From Silene conica (lineage: Eukaryota; Streptophyta; Magnoliopsida; Caryophyllales; Caryophyllaceae), in assembly GCA_029255685.2 (NCBI GenBank), contig CM055317.2, forward strand, positions 69,367,460-69,431,459: a DNA stretch of 64,000 nt. Reading direction: 5' to 3'. Below, one piece after another: positions 48,201 to 57,356 of this stretch (within the stretch, counting starts at the first letter, position 1; each line of letters starts with the position of its first letter). Below the pieces are notes generated by a model, which saw only the letters and a program-made list of their open reading frames with translations, had not been told where the DNA came from and made no database searches. A program made the translations under genes and the position numbers.

Positions 48201-49370
48201 CCGAACCACAAATAACCGTTTAAACTGGTTAACCGAACCGTTTATAACTGTTAGGAACGGTGCGGTTTAGGTTCGGTGTTTTGCCAAACCGAACCGTGTG
48301 CGAACCGAATTAAATATGCGGTTCGGTGAACCGAACCGCGAATGAACACCCCTACTGGGCAGTGGCCCGGCCTGCCCAAGCCTAGCTTCATCTATGCGTA
48401 GATATGAAAGTTGTTGTCTTGGTTGTGTATCTGAAACAGTTGGATTGGTTGTGTATATGGAACTGTTGGATTAGCGGTGTGATTGAGTTTGAGACGGTTG
48501 GAGTGAGTGGCTTTTGGGAATGGGAATGGCTAAAGGTTGGAGTGTCTGCGAGTGGTAGTTTGTCGGTTGTGAAAGGATGGTGGTGTTGGTGGCGAAGGGA
48601 GATTGGGAGATCAGAGGGAGAAAAAAATTAATGGAATTAATGAACCAATGAATAAAATGACAAAGACAAAACTGTATAAAGCGTATGTAAGTAAGTAAAA
48701 TCCGTGTGTGAAAAAGCACGTCCCAAAACAATAACAAATGAGTAGTACTCGACCAGTTACAACTCACAAGTGAGACTTGCTATAATGTTTATGCATATTA
48801 TTGGGCATTTTATAGCAAAATGGCACATGTCCCCCTCAAATAACAATAAGTCTCCCTTGTAACAAATAGAAGTACAAGTTTATGACGGTACGAGTAACTC
48901 TACTTGTGTAAATAAGACAAGTTTAAGAAATTATAAAATAATTGTTTTTTCTATTTACATAAATAATATTTAATCCGTTACAAATGAAAATTTGTGCTCA
49001 AATAAAACACTGACATAACCTAGGTGAGCTTATCTCATGCAGTCATTAGGCACTTCCTATTTCTAGCTAGCTCTAAAAAGACAAATAGTTGCCTCATTTG
49101 GTAAGGCACAAATAGTGTTCTTCATTACTTATTCTGAAGCATGTAACATTCCGTGGTCAAATAGTGTTCTTCATTACCTAATACCATCCCCAAGCAAGGT
49201 CGATTGGGAGGTCGATTTGGGATCGAGTCAAGTTAATTGTAATTAAGAAATCGATTAGAATTGACTCAAGTCGATTTGAGTCACAAATCGACCCAATTTG
49301 AGGTAAATTGACTCACCAATCGACCTCATACGTGACACATTTTAATTGTTTCCAACCATTTAAGAAAAAG

Positions 49371-49402
<32 letters not shown>

Positions 49403-52400
49403 AAAAAGTTGTTGTTTGGGAAGGTTTATTGATCGAGGTCGTGACTTTCTGTTTGGGAGGGTTTAAGTGGTCAAGGTCAATAAGGACATATTAAGGCCTA
49501 ATATGCAATTGACCCGATTAACTTAATTTGTTGCTTGGGAATGATCTTATATCAAAAATTATTAGGAGTAATTTGAAAATAACAAAAATTTTAAGTTTAA
49601 TATCTTTATCAAAACCGCATAATTTTAGAGATTTTATAATACCATAAAATAATAATTTTAACTGTTTTATAGAGAGTTAGCCTTTCCTACTTATATACCT
49701 CCCCGACGTCCAACTTTATCGATTTTTTACATTTGTTGGTTGAACAAAGGTAGAAAAAAGTTCATAAATAAGATTACTAACGTCTAATACACCCAAATAC
49801 ATAAAACCTAATTAATTAATGACCGTAAATTTGTAAGACGGTTTGGTTTAAAGTAGGTTTATCTCATGCATGCCCACTTACTAATTTGAGCTCTAAAAAA
49901 TTGCCTCATTTAGAAGGAAGTAATAGTGTTCTTAATTAATTAATTAGTATATTATAAAACATGCAATTATCACTTTAAAGAAACCCACTTCTATATATAG
50001 TAATGTGTAAATTACCCAAATGTGTAGGACAACCAAAAGGGAATAAGTCGGCAATGCTTACAAAGAACATGTTCAAGAAAGGAAAGTTGCATTAAACAAT
50101 TCAACCCAACAATATTAAAGTAATTGACAACTTGCTAACTTTATTGATTAGTAGCCATTAAACTAATCTTTTTGCCTTAAACCCTACTTCCTCCACGTCC
50201 AAACATCTCCTATTCACCCCTAAAATTAAATTAATTATTAGGGGAAGATAGCCTTACGTGTCGAGTTATAAGAGGTCACTTTTGCTTAATAGTAAGTTTA
50301 TTTAGGTTTACCATTTTAGTTTGTGCTTAATAATCTAAGGATATTTTATATGATACTTTTTGCACAAATATTAAAAAAGATATTAAAAAATTATTAAAAG
50401 TACATTTGGAAGTGTGTAAGATGTTTTTTTATTAATTTAAATGTGTGATGGTGGATTATAGGTGGGCCATGTAGTGACATTTTATGTAGATAAATGGTTT
50501 CCATAAGGGTAGTTTAGTCATTTTGTTTTCTTTTTTAGGAAAGTGGTAGAGTGGATATGAATGGATGAAAAAGGAATATATGTAGGTTGGATATGAATGG
50601 AGGAAGTATCTTTTACTATGTTTTTATTGTCTTCACTTCAATAGGAGGACCATACATCCGATTTACTATCACCAATTTTATACCTTTTGAACATTTATAT
50701 TATGTTTTTGAGTTTTGTTTTAAAAATTACGAGTATTGTGGGTATAAAGATTTTGAGTTAAGTTATTAAAATATTAAGCTAAAAAACATACAATAAAACT
50801 CAAAAACATTACATATAAACTTAGTTATATTTTAGTTTTAACGAAAAAAAATTAAAATCTAACTTATAAATTTTTATAAGCTCAGAAAAAATACACATAT
50901 ACTCAAAAATAAATAAAGTTTGACGTAATAAGCTCAAAAAAAACTCATATGTTCAAAAACAAATAAAGTTTAAGGTAATAAGCTAAGAAAAATATTCGTG
51001 TTAAATTTTGGATTGTATGTAATTATTGGCCATGAACTCGAAAATGACAATTTGTTAAAAATCTAGTAAAAGCAATTAATTTGGAAAAAAACTTCACTAC
51101 TTTATGAGATATAATCGGTTAAAGTATATACTTGGTTAAAAAGTTTGTCGGACCGTTACTCTTGCAACCAGTTTTGAAAGTAACGATATTTTTTTCCAAA
51201 TTAAAAGTCTCGTAAAGGCGATCAATTTAGAAAAAAAAAATCGCCACGTTCCGAATTCGTGACAATGAATCAAAGTTTTTTAACTCAAAAGGAGCAGTAC
51301 CCGAAAAAAAACGAAAAAACACCACCAGAATCCCATATAAAATACTCCTTCTGAGTCATAGGGTTGGTCTCTTTGCTTTTTGCACAACAAATAAGAAATG
51401 ATTTTATAACACACCAGTTAGCCTATCTCAGGTTAAATTGATTTTTTACCACAAAAAAGTTACCCAAAAGGAAAAATGAATATAACTCAACTCGCACTGA
51501 AAAGAAATCAGGAACCAACGCTATAAATCGAAGGGAGTATCTTATAACCGAAATGTGGTGAATTAACAATATATTCTCATTAATTAACTAAAATTGAGTT
51601 TATTTTATACTTGTACTGTATATCACGGAAGAATATATATTGTAATTATTTTTACATTTAGGTGATTAATGTGTATCTAGAATATCATAAACTTATTATA
51701 TGATTATCACTAAAATTAGTTTAATACTCTATCGTTCCGAATTCTATAGATTTGAGTAAAATACGTTTCAAACTTAATGAACGACCAGTTCATTGCCCTT
51801 TTGAGCAAATTTTTTTAAAAAAAAGAACTATTTAAATGGACTTAAAACAAAACAAATAAAAATGTTCAAATTTAGGAGTGATCGCGCATCTACACAATTA
51901 AAATTTGAATTGCTTCAGCAATTTTTACGACTTTTTTCTTTGTACAATAAATTCTGATTTTGTCACTGTTCAAACATGCGTGATTCCATTGAGATTATTT
52001 TCGAATTATTAGTGGTTGAAATGTTATTCAGAACTAATCAATCTTACACCATCAAAATCAAAATGTCAACAAAATACCAAGATTATGAACACCGAAATCA
52101 AATTAACCAGAATTACTATCACCGTAAACAAATAATTGAAACGTAAATAAATAACTGAAACGAACAGAGAAAGAAAAAGCACTTACATAAGTATTGAGCT
52201 GCCTAACAAAACTCGAGAAATTATTATGCTTGAAATATTTAGGTAGCAAATTTGTAGAGAAACCATGTGGGTCCCACACAACAAAACTAGCACCATTTTT
52301 GCTCCAACAAACTATTTGATTAGTATTCGGGTCATCCACCATTTCATATGTTTTTGTCAAAAATGGCGGCGGGCCCACTTCATTCAACCCTTCCATGGGT

Positions 52401-52492
52401 TGTGGTGCATCATACGACACCGTTTTGTTGCCTGAAAATGATGTACTTGTTTCATGATGTTCTTGTTTTACTGGGTACATTTGATTCATCAT
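45274..52492 (-). CDS. Class A heat stress transcription factor, HsfA6b/A7-like
   Basis: Two minus-strand exons, 52492-52187 and 45981-45274, join at phase 0 after NTY to give 338 codons (337 aa). The splice falls at the intron position conserved in plant HSF DNA-binding domains. Residues about 39-125 form the winged-helix domain ([13 protein letters not shown], then [16 protein letters not shown], then [21 protein letters not shown]). A class-A HR-A/B heptad region follows at about 157-221 ([19 protein letters not shown], then [18 protein letters not shown]). A basic nuclear signal KKRRRP is near 239. An AHA activation motif [11 protein letters not shown] sits near 308-318. The wording of HR-A/B and the AHA motif is closest to HsfA6b/A7 and then HsfA2. 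HSFs trimerise and bind heat shock elements to induce chaperone genes. The tail ends EDEAIVED, without the Leu-rich export signal seen in many class-A members. The 6.2-kb intron is unusually long for the family. Confidence 0.93.
46060..46390. mobile_element. AAGTCTTAAGAC MITE family, worn copy 3 (HSF intron)
   Basis: GGTAAGATTATTAGTCAAAGTCTT at the left and AACTATCAATAATCTTAACG at the right correspond to the family ends. TTTCATTAACTTTTATTATTT and GACTTTGTCAAAACTTC are shared interior words. Confidence 0.6.
46605..46885. repeat. Tandem duplication, about 190-bp period, in the HSF intron
   Basis: A block of about 85 bp, CAAATGAACTCAAATCT..ACATTTTTCTC through AAATCTCCTATTATTGA, occurs at about 46603-46696 and again at 46790-46884 with few differences. 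Just upstream, CAACAAACGGAATTACTTTT is also repeated directly. Confidence 0.75.
47440..48072. mobile_element. GGGGTTGTTTGGTT Tourist-like MITE nested in the hAT element
   Basis: Ends GGGGTTGTTTGGTT and AACCAAACAACCCC are perfect inverted repeats with TTA on both sides (47437-47439 and 48073-48075). It is interrupted internally by another MITE. Without it the element is about 215 bp. Confidence 0.9.
47538..47954. mobile_element. GACCATCCCC MITE, copy 3, innermost of the nest
   Basis: GACCATCCCCAAGCAGAAGG and CCTTGCTTGGGGATGGTC are the ends, with TAA on both sides (47535-47537 and 47955-47957). It is 417 bp and the reverse-oriented relative of the copy at 22991, sharing GGTCGCGACCT, GACACGTCA and CCATTTCGGGGTCA. 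Confidence 0.9.
49183..49546. mobile_element. GACCATCCCC MITE, copy 4 (HSF intron), diverged
   Basis: ACCATCCCCAAGCAAGGTCG and TTGCTTGGGAATGATC are the ends, with TAA on the left and TTA on the right. The interior keeps GGTCGATTTGG and GGGTCAA-type words plus a 30-bp poly(A) run near 49368-49398. Confidence 0.72.
50640..50995. repeat. Dispersed repeat A, copy 2 (HSF intron)
   Basis: Direct-orientation match to 13670-14050, including TTGAGTTTTGTTTTAAAAATTA, ACTCAAAAACATTACATATAAA and GTTTGACGTAATAAGCTCAAA. No coding capacity and the element class is unknown. Confidence 0.7.
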
Positions 52493-52961
52493 TTGATCAA
52501 TTACTTTGTCGTATATTGTGGAGCTCTATTCGATACCCTAAACGGTTTCAGACGATGATTCACGTCAGCTGACCCAAAAGGTCCAAATCATTTTGGGACT
52601 AAGACTTCGATTAGGGAAGAATTAGCTTAATTTATGATGTACCCAGATAATATTTTGATCAGTTTTGTAGGAAAGTAGGAGTTTTTGGTGGATTAGTTAT
52701 GAAGCTAAATGATTATTTGGTTGAATTTGAGCAAAGATTGTGGTTTAAATGAAGAAGGGAGGAAAGGTTAATTAATGGATAATTAGAGAGAAAAGGGCAT
52801 GTGAATATCAGAATATGTCATGATTTCATGGACAATATTTTATTTGGCTTGAAATGAGACTAACTCGAAACTCTAACTATTATCACGATACCTCCGTCTT
52901 AATCAGTAAGCTAGGAAGATTTTGTTTTTGGAGGTTGGGGGTAGTAAGTTGTTTATTTATT
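52493..52961 (-). promoter_or_regulatory. 5' UTR and proximal promoter of the HSF gene
   Basis: Read on the minus strand, an AAATAAAATATTG element (about 52834-52846) could be the TATA region, giving a 5' UTR near 300 bp. I did not find a clear nGAAnnTTCnnGAAn heat shock element in this 470 bp. The segment ends where a Mutator-like MITE begins. Confidence 0.3.
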
Positions 52962-52971
52962 GGGGTTGATC

Positions 52972-53443
52972 TAGGTAGCACCAAAACAGACACGGACACG
53001 GACACGATACGGACACGGGACACGGCATGCTATGAAATTTAGGACACGGCATTTAAATTTAATAAAATATACATTTTATAGTTATAAATTTTTGATTTTA
53101 TTTTTGTAAAAGTATTTGATATTAATTTTAAATAAGTGAAGGTAAAACTTGCCCTTGATAATAAATTTATTTTCATTCCTCATCCGAATCAATATTCTAA
53201 TTGATCTCTTTCGATAATGCATTTCTCATCTCAAAAACATCATTCCCCGCAAATGATAACAAAATATCATGGACACACGACGGACACGGCTCAAATACCA
53301 TGGACACGCGTCGGACACGTGCGCAAATAAATGTAGAAAGTTAGACACGGCTATTTAGGTATTGGACACGTTTCGGCGTGTGTCCGTGGAGTGTCGGTGT
53401 CGAACACGGCACGGCTCACTAAGAGAAGTGTCTGTGCTATCTA
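52972..53443. mobile_element. GGACACGG Mutator-like MITE, copy 2, upstream of the HSF gene
   Basis: TAGGTAGCACCAAAACAGACACGG and GTGTCTGTGCTATCTA are inverted ends. Flanks GGGGTTGATC (52962-52971) and GGGGATGATC (53444-53453) are a near-perfect 10-bp duplication, in the size range of Mutator-like elements. It is highly similar to 42801-43245. Confidence 0.85.
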
Positions 53444-53688
53444 GGGGATGATCACAATTATAATGTTAGGGTAGTGCATAAATTGTGTAAAACGAAGTAT
53501 TTTTTATTAGTCTCTCATTTTAAAACAAAAAAAATTAAAAAATGATTTTATATCACACAACAAAATTGCTATATCACGCCCCCTGTTTTACTTGTTACGC
53601 CCCCTGTTTTTATATTTATTCCCATTTTGCCCTTGCGACTTGTATTTCGGTGATGGATTTCTGACGTTTGTTATGGATAATTTATTAG

Positions 53689-53780
53689 ACGGTTTTTGAG
53701 ACGATTTTTGAGACGGTTTTTGAGACGGTTTTTGAGACGGTTTTTTAGATGGTTTTTGAGACGGTTTTTGAGACGGTTAA
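53689..53780. repeat. 12-bp tandem repeat GACGGTTTTTGA
   Basis: About seven copies, some with a T or A change, lie near the left end of the long-TIR element. It could act as a subterminal protein-binding array, by analogy with other DNA transposons. Confidence 0.85.
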
Positions 53781-53950
53781 TTGTAACATGATTGGGTTTA
53801 GGTGATTTTATCGATTTTATCATAATTGGTTTAGGTGATTTTATTTATAATAACTAATTATCGTTTTATTATAAAAGCCATATATCGTTAGGGTTGCCTT
53901 TAATCATCCACTCTTTTCCATACAATACTTTTCAATTTTAATTATTTTTG

Positions 53951-54552
53951 GGACGTGCTAAATCCCGCACGTCATTTTACTCAATCCTACACATTTTTTA
54001 CAATTATTCCAAATATAACCTTCTCACTTTTATCATCCTCACCAAAAAAACAAGAGAAAATAAAAAACCCCAAAAATCCCCAAAAATCAACTCCTCCCAA
54101 AAATAAACTCATGATTTACAGCAATTAAATTTCCCGATTTCAACAATTGTTCTAAAATCTGATTTTACTGCAATAAAAATATATAAATATTCTAAAATCT
54201 CTCCCAAATGGATTTCCCGATTTCAGTTTAATTTTAGAGATTGATGGGATTTCAAATCAGTTTAAACCCTAATTGTTAAAAACCCTCTTTTTAGAAAAAA
54301 AAACATCAACTAAATTGAATAAAAGACGGAACTTAATAAAACATTACGATGAAACGACGAACTTACGTTTGATATGTGCGAATTACGATCCACAATAGTC
54401 GAAAAAATAAGAGATTGATTAGGTTTAAAGAGAGGAAGTCTTTCAATTCTTTAAAAGTCTTTTTAATTTTTTTTTACGAAGGACAAATATAGAAATTTAG
54501 GATAAAAAAGTTTTGGATTAAGCAAATTAGCGTGCGGGATTTAGCAAGTACG
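53951..54552. mobile_element. Nested TIR element with GCTAAATCCCGCACG ends
   Basis: GACGTGCTAAATCCCGCACG at the left mirrors CGTGCGGGATTTAGCAAGTACG at the right. Flanks TTATTTTTG and TTATTTTTT suggest a 9-bp duplication. The interior includes CCCCAAAAATCCCC and CCCGATTTCA-like leader sequence but no frame, so a captured gene piece is possible but unproven. Confidence 0.65.
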
Positions 54553-54714
54553 TTATTTTTTTTAACTCTAAACTACAAAAACAACGATAAGATCTAATAA
54601 TCAACGCATTACTATTCAAATGTAAATTGAAGAAAAAACAATACAAACACAATTAATCAGAAGTTGATCATATATTTGAAAAAAAAAATTAAAAAAGAGG
54701 AGAAAATGACAAGG

Positions 54715-54978
54715 TCGTGTGAGTTGCACGACCATACGAGGGCCGCGTCGTGTGAGTTGCACGACCATACGAGGGCCGCGTCGTGTGAGTTGCACGACCA
54801 TACGAGGGCGACGTCGTGTGAGTTGCACGACCATACGAGGGCGGCGTCGTGTGAGTTGCACGACCAAGCGAGGGCGGCGTCGTGTGAGTTGCACGGCTTG
54901 ACGACGGTGTTGCCGTGTGACTTGCGCGGCCAGACGACGGTGTTGCCGTGTGACTTGCACGACCAGACGATGGTGCCG
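54715..54978. repeat. 33-bp minisatellite, eight units
   Basis: Eight contiguous 33-bp units start at 54715. The first five follow TCGTGTGAGTTGCACGACCA and the last three a shifted variant. Because 33 is divisible by three and the units lack stops, several frames on both strands stay open as 11-residue repeats. It is markedly GC-richer than its surroundings. Confidence 0.9.
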
Positions 54979-55208
54979 GCGTGATACCCACGCGTCCGAC
55001 CGATAATCAGAATCCGACACCAACAAACGATGGGCATCTGCATTTGCAATACTAGATTTAGTTTTCCTATTTTACTCGTAATATTTATTTGGGAAAAAAA
55101 TTAATTTAGGTCTTTCTATAATGAAGATAATCGTTGATTTCTAGTATAGGTTACTAATTGAATCATTCATCATTAGAAATCAAACTCGTGGGGCATTAGT
55201 TTGTCATT

Positions 55209-55393
55209 TAGTCTTGCTTGTGACGGGTCGGGTGGAGGGACGGATAATGACACTCACAAAACGAATAGGGGGACAAGGTGGGGCACCCCTCATGTGCTTC
55301 CCTCTCTCCTCTAAATGGGCATTTTGTGAGACAAAATGGTATCCGTCACTCCGAAGTGACGGATATCTCCCGTCTTCAATGAGATTTTGTGTT
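55209..55393 (-). mobile_element. GACGG-rich MITE family, copy 3
   Basis: TAGTCTTGCTTGTGACGGGTCGG through CCGTCTTCAATGAGATTTTGTG. Very similar to 22527-22711, including GGATAATGACACTCACAAAA. It lies inside the long-TIR element. Confidence 0.7.
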
Positions 55394-55617
55394 AGTTTGT
55401 TTGTGTTGCTGAGTATTTTTCCTTTTTTTGTAATTGTATTAATGTTATTAATTTTTTAGATTTCCGTCTACCAAAATTAGTTACCGTCTCAAAAATATAT
55501 TTAAAACAAAATGATATTTATTTTTTACTAAAATTAATTTACATGTTGAAGGGCAGACTTGGAATAAATAAAAAAGTAGGGGGCGTAACAAGTAAAACAG
55601 GGGACGTGATATAGCAA

Positions 55618-56107
55618 ATCCCAGAAAAATTGGCTAGGTAACAAAACACACACAAAAAAGGGCTAGGAGTCTAGGAGGTAGTAGTTGATTAGTTGGAATT
55701 TTGCTTTAAAAATATTTTGAGAGTGGAAAGTTCTAGAGGTTTGAGGGAACAATAATATTCTTAAAATTGGTTGAGACTTTTGAAGGGTTTAAGAGCATCC
55801 ATATTGAAAAAGATTTACCATTTTCTTAGATGAAAGAGTGTCAAGAGGATGTCCTTTTCAATATGAATACATCCTCTTAGCATCATCTTTGAAGAGAAAG
55901 AGAAAGATATCCTCTATAAATGGAGGATGTCCTTGCCTTGCCCCTTGTGCCAAATAAGAGATAAATTGTAGTGGGGTATATTTAAATGGTGAAAAAGAAG
56001 AGGAAGTATCCTCTATGATGTAGCACAATAGAGAAAAAGGGGTAGATGAAAGATAGTATGAGGTGTCAAAAATATAAGATGAAATAGAAGAAACAAGAGG
56101 ATAAATC
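55618..56107. other. Spacer before the LTR retrotransposon
   Basis: No gene. AAGAGCATCCATATTGAAAA at about 55792 looks like the left end of a Tourist-like MITE whose other end may lie beyond the retrotransposon, outside the window. Confidence 0.4.
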
Positions 56108-57342
56108 TGTTGGAAAATGTGTCCTCAACAATAGTGCGATCACGTAATTAAATCTCACGACGAGAATGCGCAAGGGATGATACGATTTATATTAGTCAAC
56201 TGACCAACATTAATCGGTAATGATTGGCTAGCTAGAGTTTGACATTACTGTCGTATGACGGTGGTGGTCAGTTGATCCCTTTAGGTCACACCTATAGGAC
56301 AATTCCCTTAATTGATAAAGTGATCAAATGTATATTGATACAATTTGATCATATTCCTTAAACTCGTATACCGAGAAATCAGAGGTTAAATCTTATTGTA
56401 AGATTTATGTTTAAAATTGAAACGTGTCAATTGTTAAACAATGAACGATATTTTACATTATCGTAATTAGAATTAATCGGGTTGTATATTAAATGCAAAG
56501 GTTGTAAATCGTATTGACGATTATTTTAATTAATCATTTTATATTAGTAATTACGAATTACTTGTCAAGTTGATAAATAAGATTTATTTAAATTATAAAC
56601 AATATTTATACGATAAATATATATGTTTTAAATTAAAACATATTGTATTTTCTCATATTGTGACATATTGTATGTCACATAACATACATTATACAATTGA
56701 CAAAATATAAAATGGATGACCATTTTATCTTAAATGGGACGGTTTGGGTGAGTGGATTAAGGTGTGTTTATGCTACTTAATGACACTCTTTAATAGATCA
56801 TCATTATGGTGCTCTTGTAAATAGGACCTAGAGCCACCCTAAGAGCATAGAAAAGGGAAATTGTTCCCCCTATACCCGGCCACCCAAAGACCAAGACAAC
56901 CCCTTTATATCTTGTGTGTGAGCTCACAAGTATAGTTAGTTCTAATTTTGCATTTTTTTCTAAGTGTGAGAAAAACAAATAAAATCCTCTAGAAATTATT
57001 ATAAGATAATAACAATACTAATTATATAATAGATATAAGATTAGTATACTAAGTTCGAATTAGAGCTTATAATATTAAGGAAAATCTGATTCTTGTACTA
57101 GCATTCTCAAGGTTTCGGATCCTTTAAGGGGTGTCTTGGTGCATCTCTAAGGAGGTGTTCTTGTTGAATACTTGGAAGATCATCCTTGCATTTTATTTGG
57201 ACCGTGTGTAAGGGTTCGAATCTCCTCTTTTCCGCATATAACATTAGCATGCATAAGATCTAAAATATGTTAATTAAAATGTTAATTAAATTTTGTTTAG
57301 TATAACTAAAATTTATAGGTTATGAGATGAATAAACCTAACA
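56108..57342 (+). repeat. 5' LTR of the retrotransposon
   Basis: 1,235 bp, beginning TGTTGGAAAATGTGTCC and ending AAACCTAACA, just before the primer-binding site. AT-rich. It matches the 3' LTR base for base as far as I can compare (about 645 bp), except for a few changes in the first 30 bp. Confidence 0.9.
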
Positions 57343-57344
57343 AT

Positions 57345-57356
57345 TGGTATCAGAGC
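57345..57356 (+). other. Primer-binding site (initiator tRNA-Met)
   Basis: TGGTATCAGAGC lies two bases after the LTR end. It is complementary to the 3' end of initiator tRNA-Met, the usual primer of plant Copia elements. The sequence continues AACTAGGT. Confidence 0.92.

Larger units (their letters stand above)
47151..48354. mobile_element. Non-autonomous hAT-type element 2 (HSF intron), host of nested MITEs
   Basis: TAGGGGTGTTCATAAT and TGAACACCCCTA are the inverted ends. A perfect 8-bp duplication CTGGGCAG flanks the element (47143-47150 and 48355-48362). The subterminal regions are full of GGTTCGG/CCGAACC words in both orientations. Without its insertions it is about 570 bp. Its ends resemble those of the hAT-type element at 31051. 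Confidence 0.92.
53566..55617. mobile_element. 2.05-kb element with long TIRs ending TTGCTATATCACG
   Basis: The left end TTGCTATATCACGCCCCCTG...CTTGTTACGCCCCCTG and the right end CAGGGGACGTGATATAGCAA, preceded by GGGGGCGTAACAAGTAAAAC, are inverted over at least 45-60 bp. Long TIRs suggest a Mutator-like element, but no clear target duplication was found. It carries a 12-bp repeat, a nested 600-bp TIR element, a 33-bp minisatellite and a GACGG-rich MITE. No transposase frame is present. Confidence 0.75.

Noticed and set aside
48404..48631. Trp/Val-rich plus-strand frame in the HSF intron
   Set aside because: A G/T-rich stretch with no family motif or signals. An independent nested gene is not supported.
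54616..55049. Overlapping open frames of 60-136 codons on both strands
   Set aside because: They arise from the 33-bp minisatellite. No start context, domain or conservation supports a gene.
56790..56978. Short minus-strand frame in the 5' LTR
   Set aside because: No motif. It lies in LTR sequence and there is no evidence of a product.
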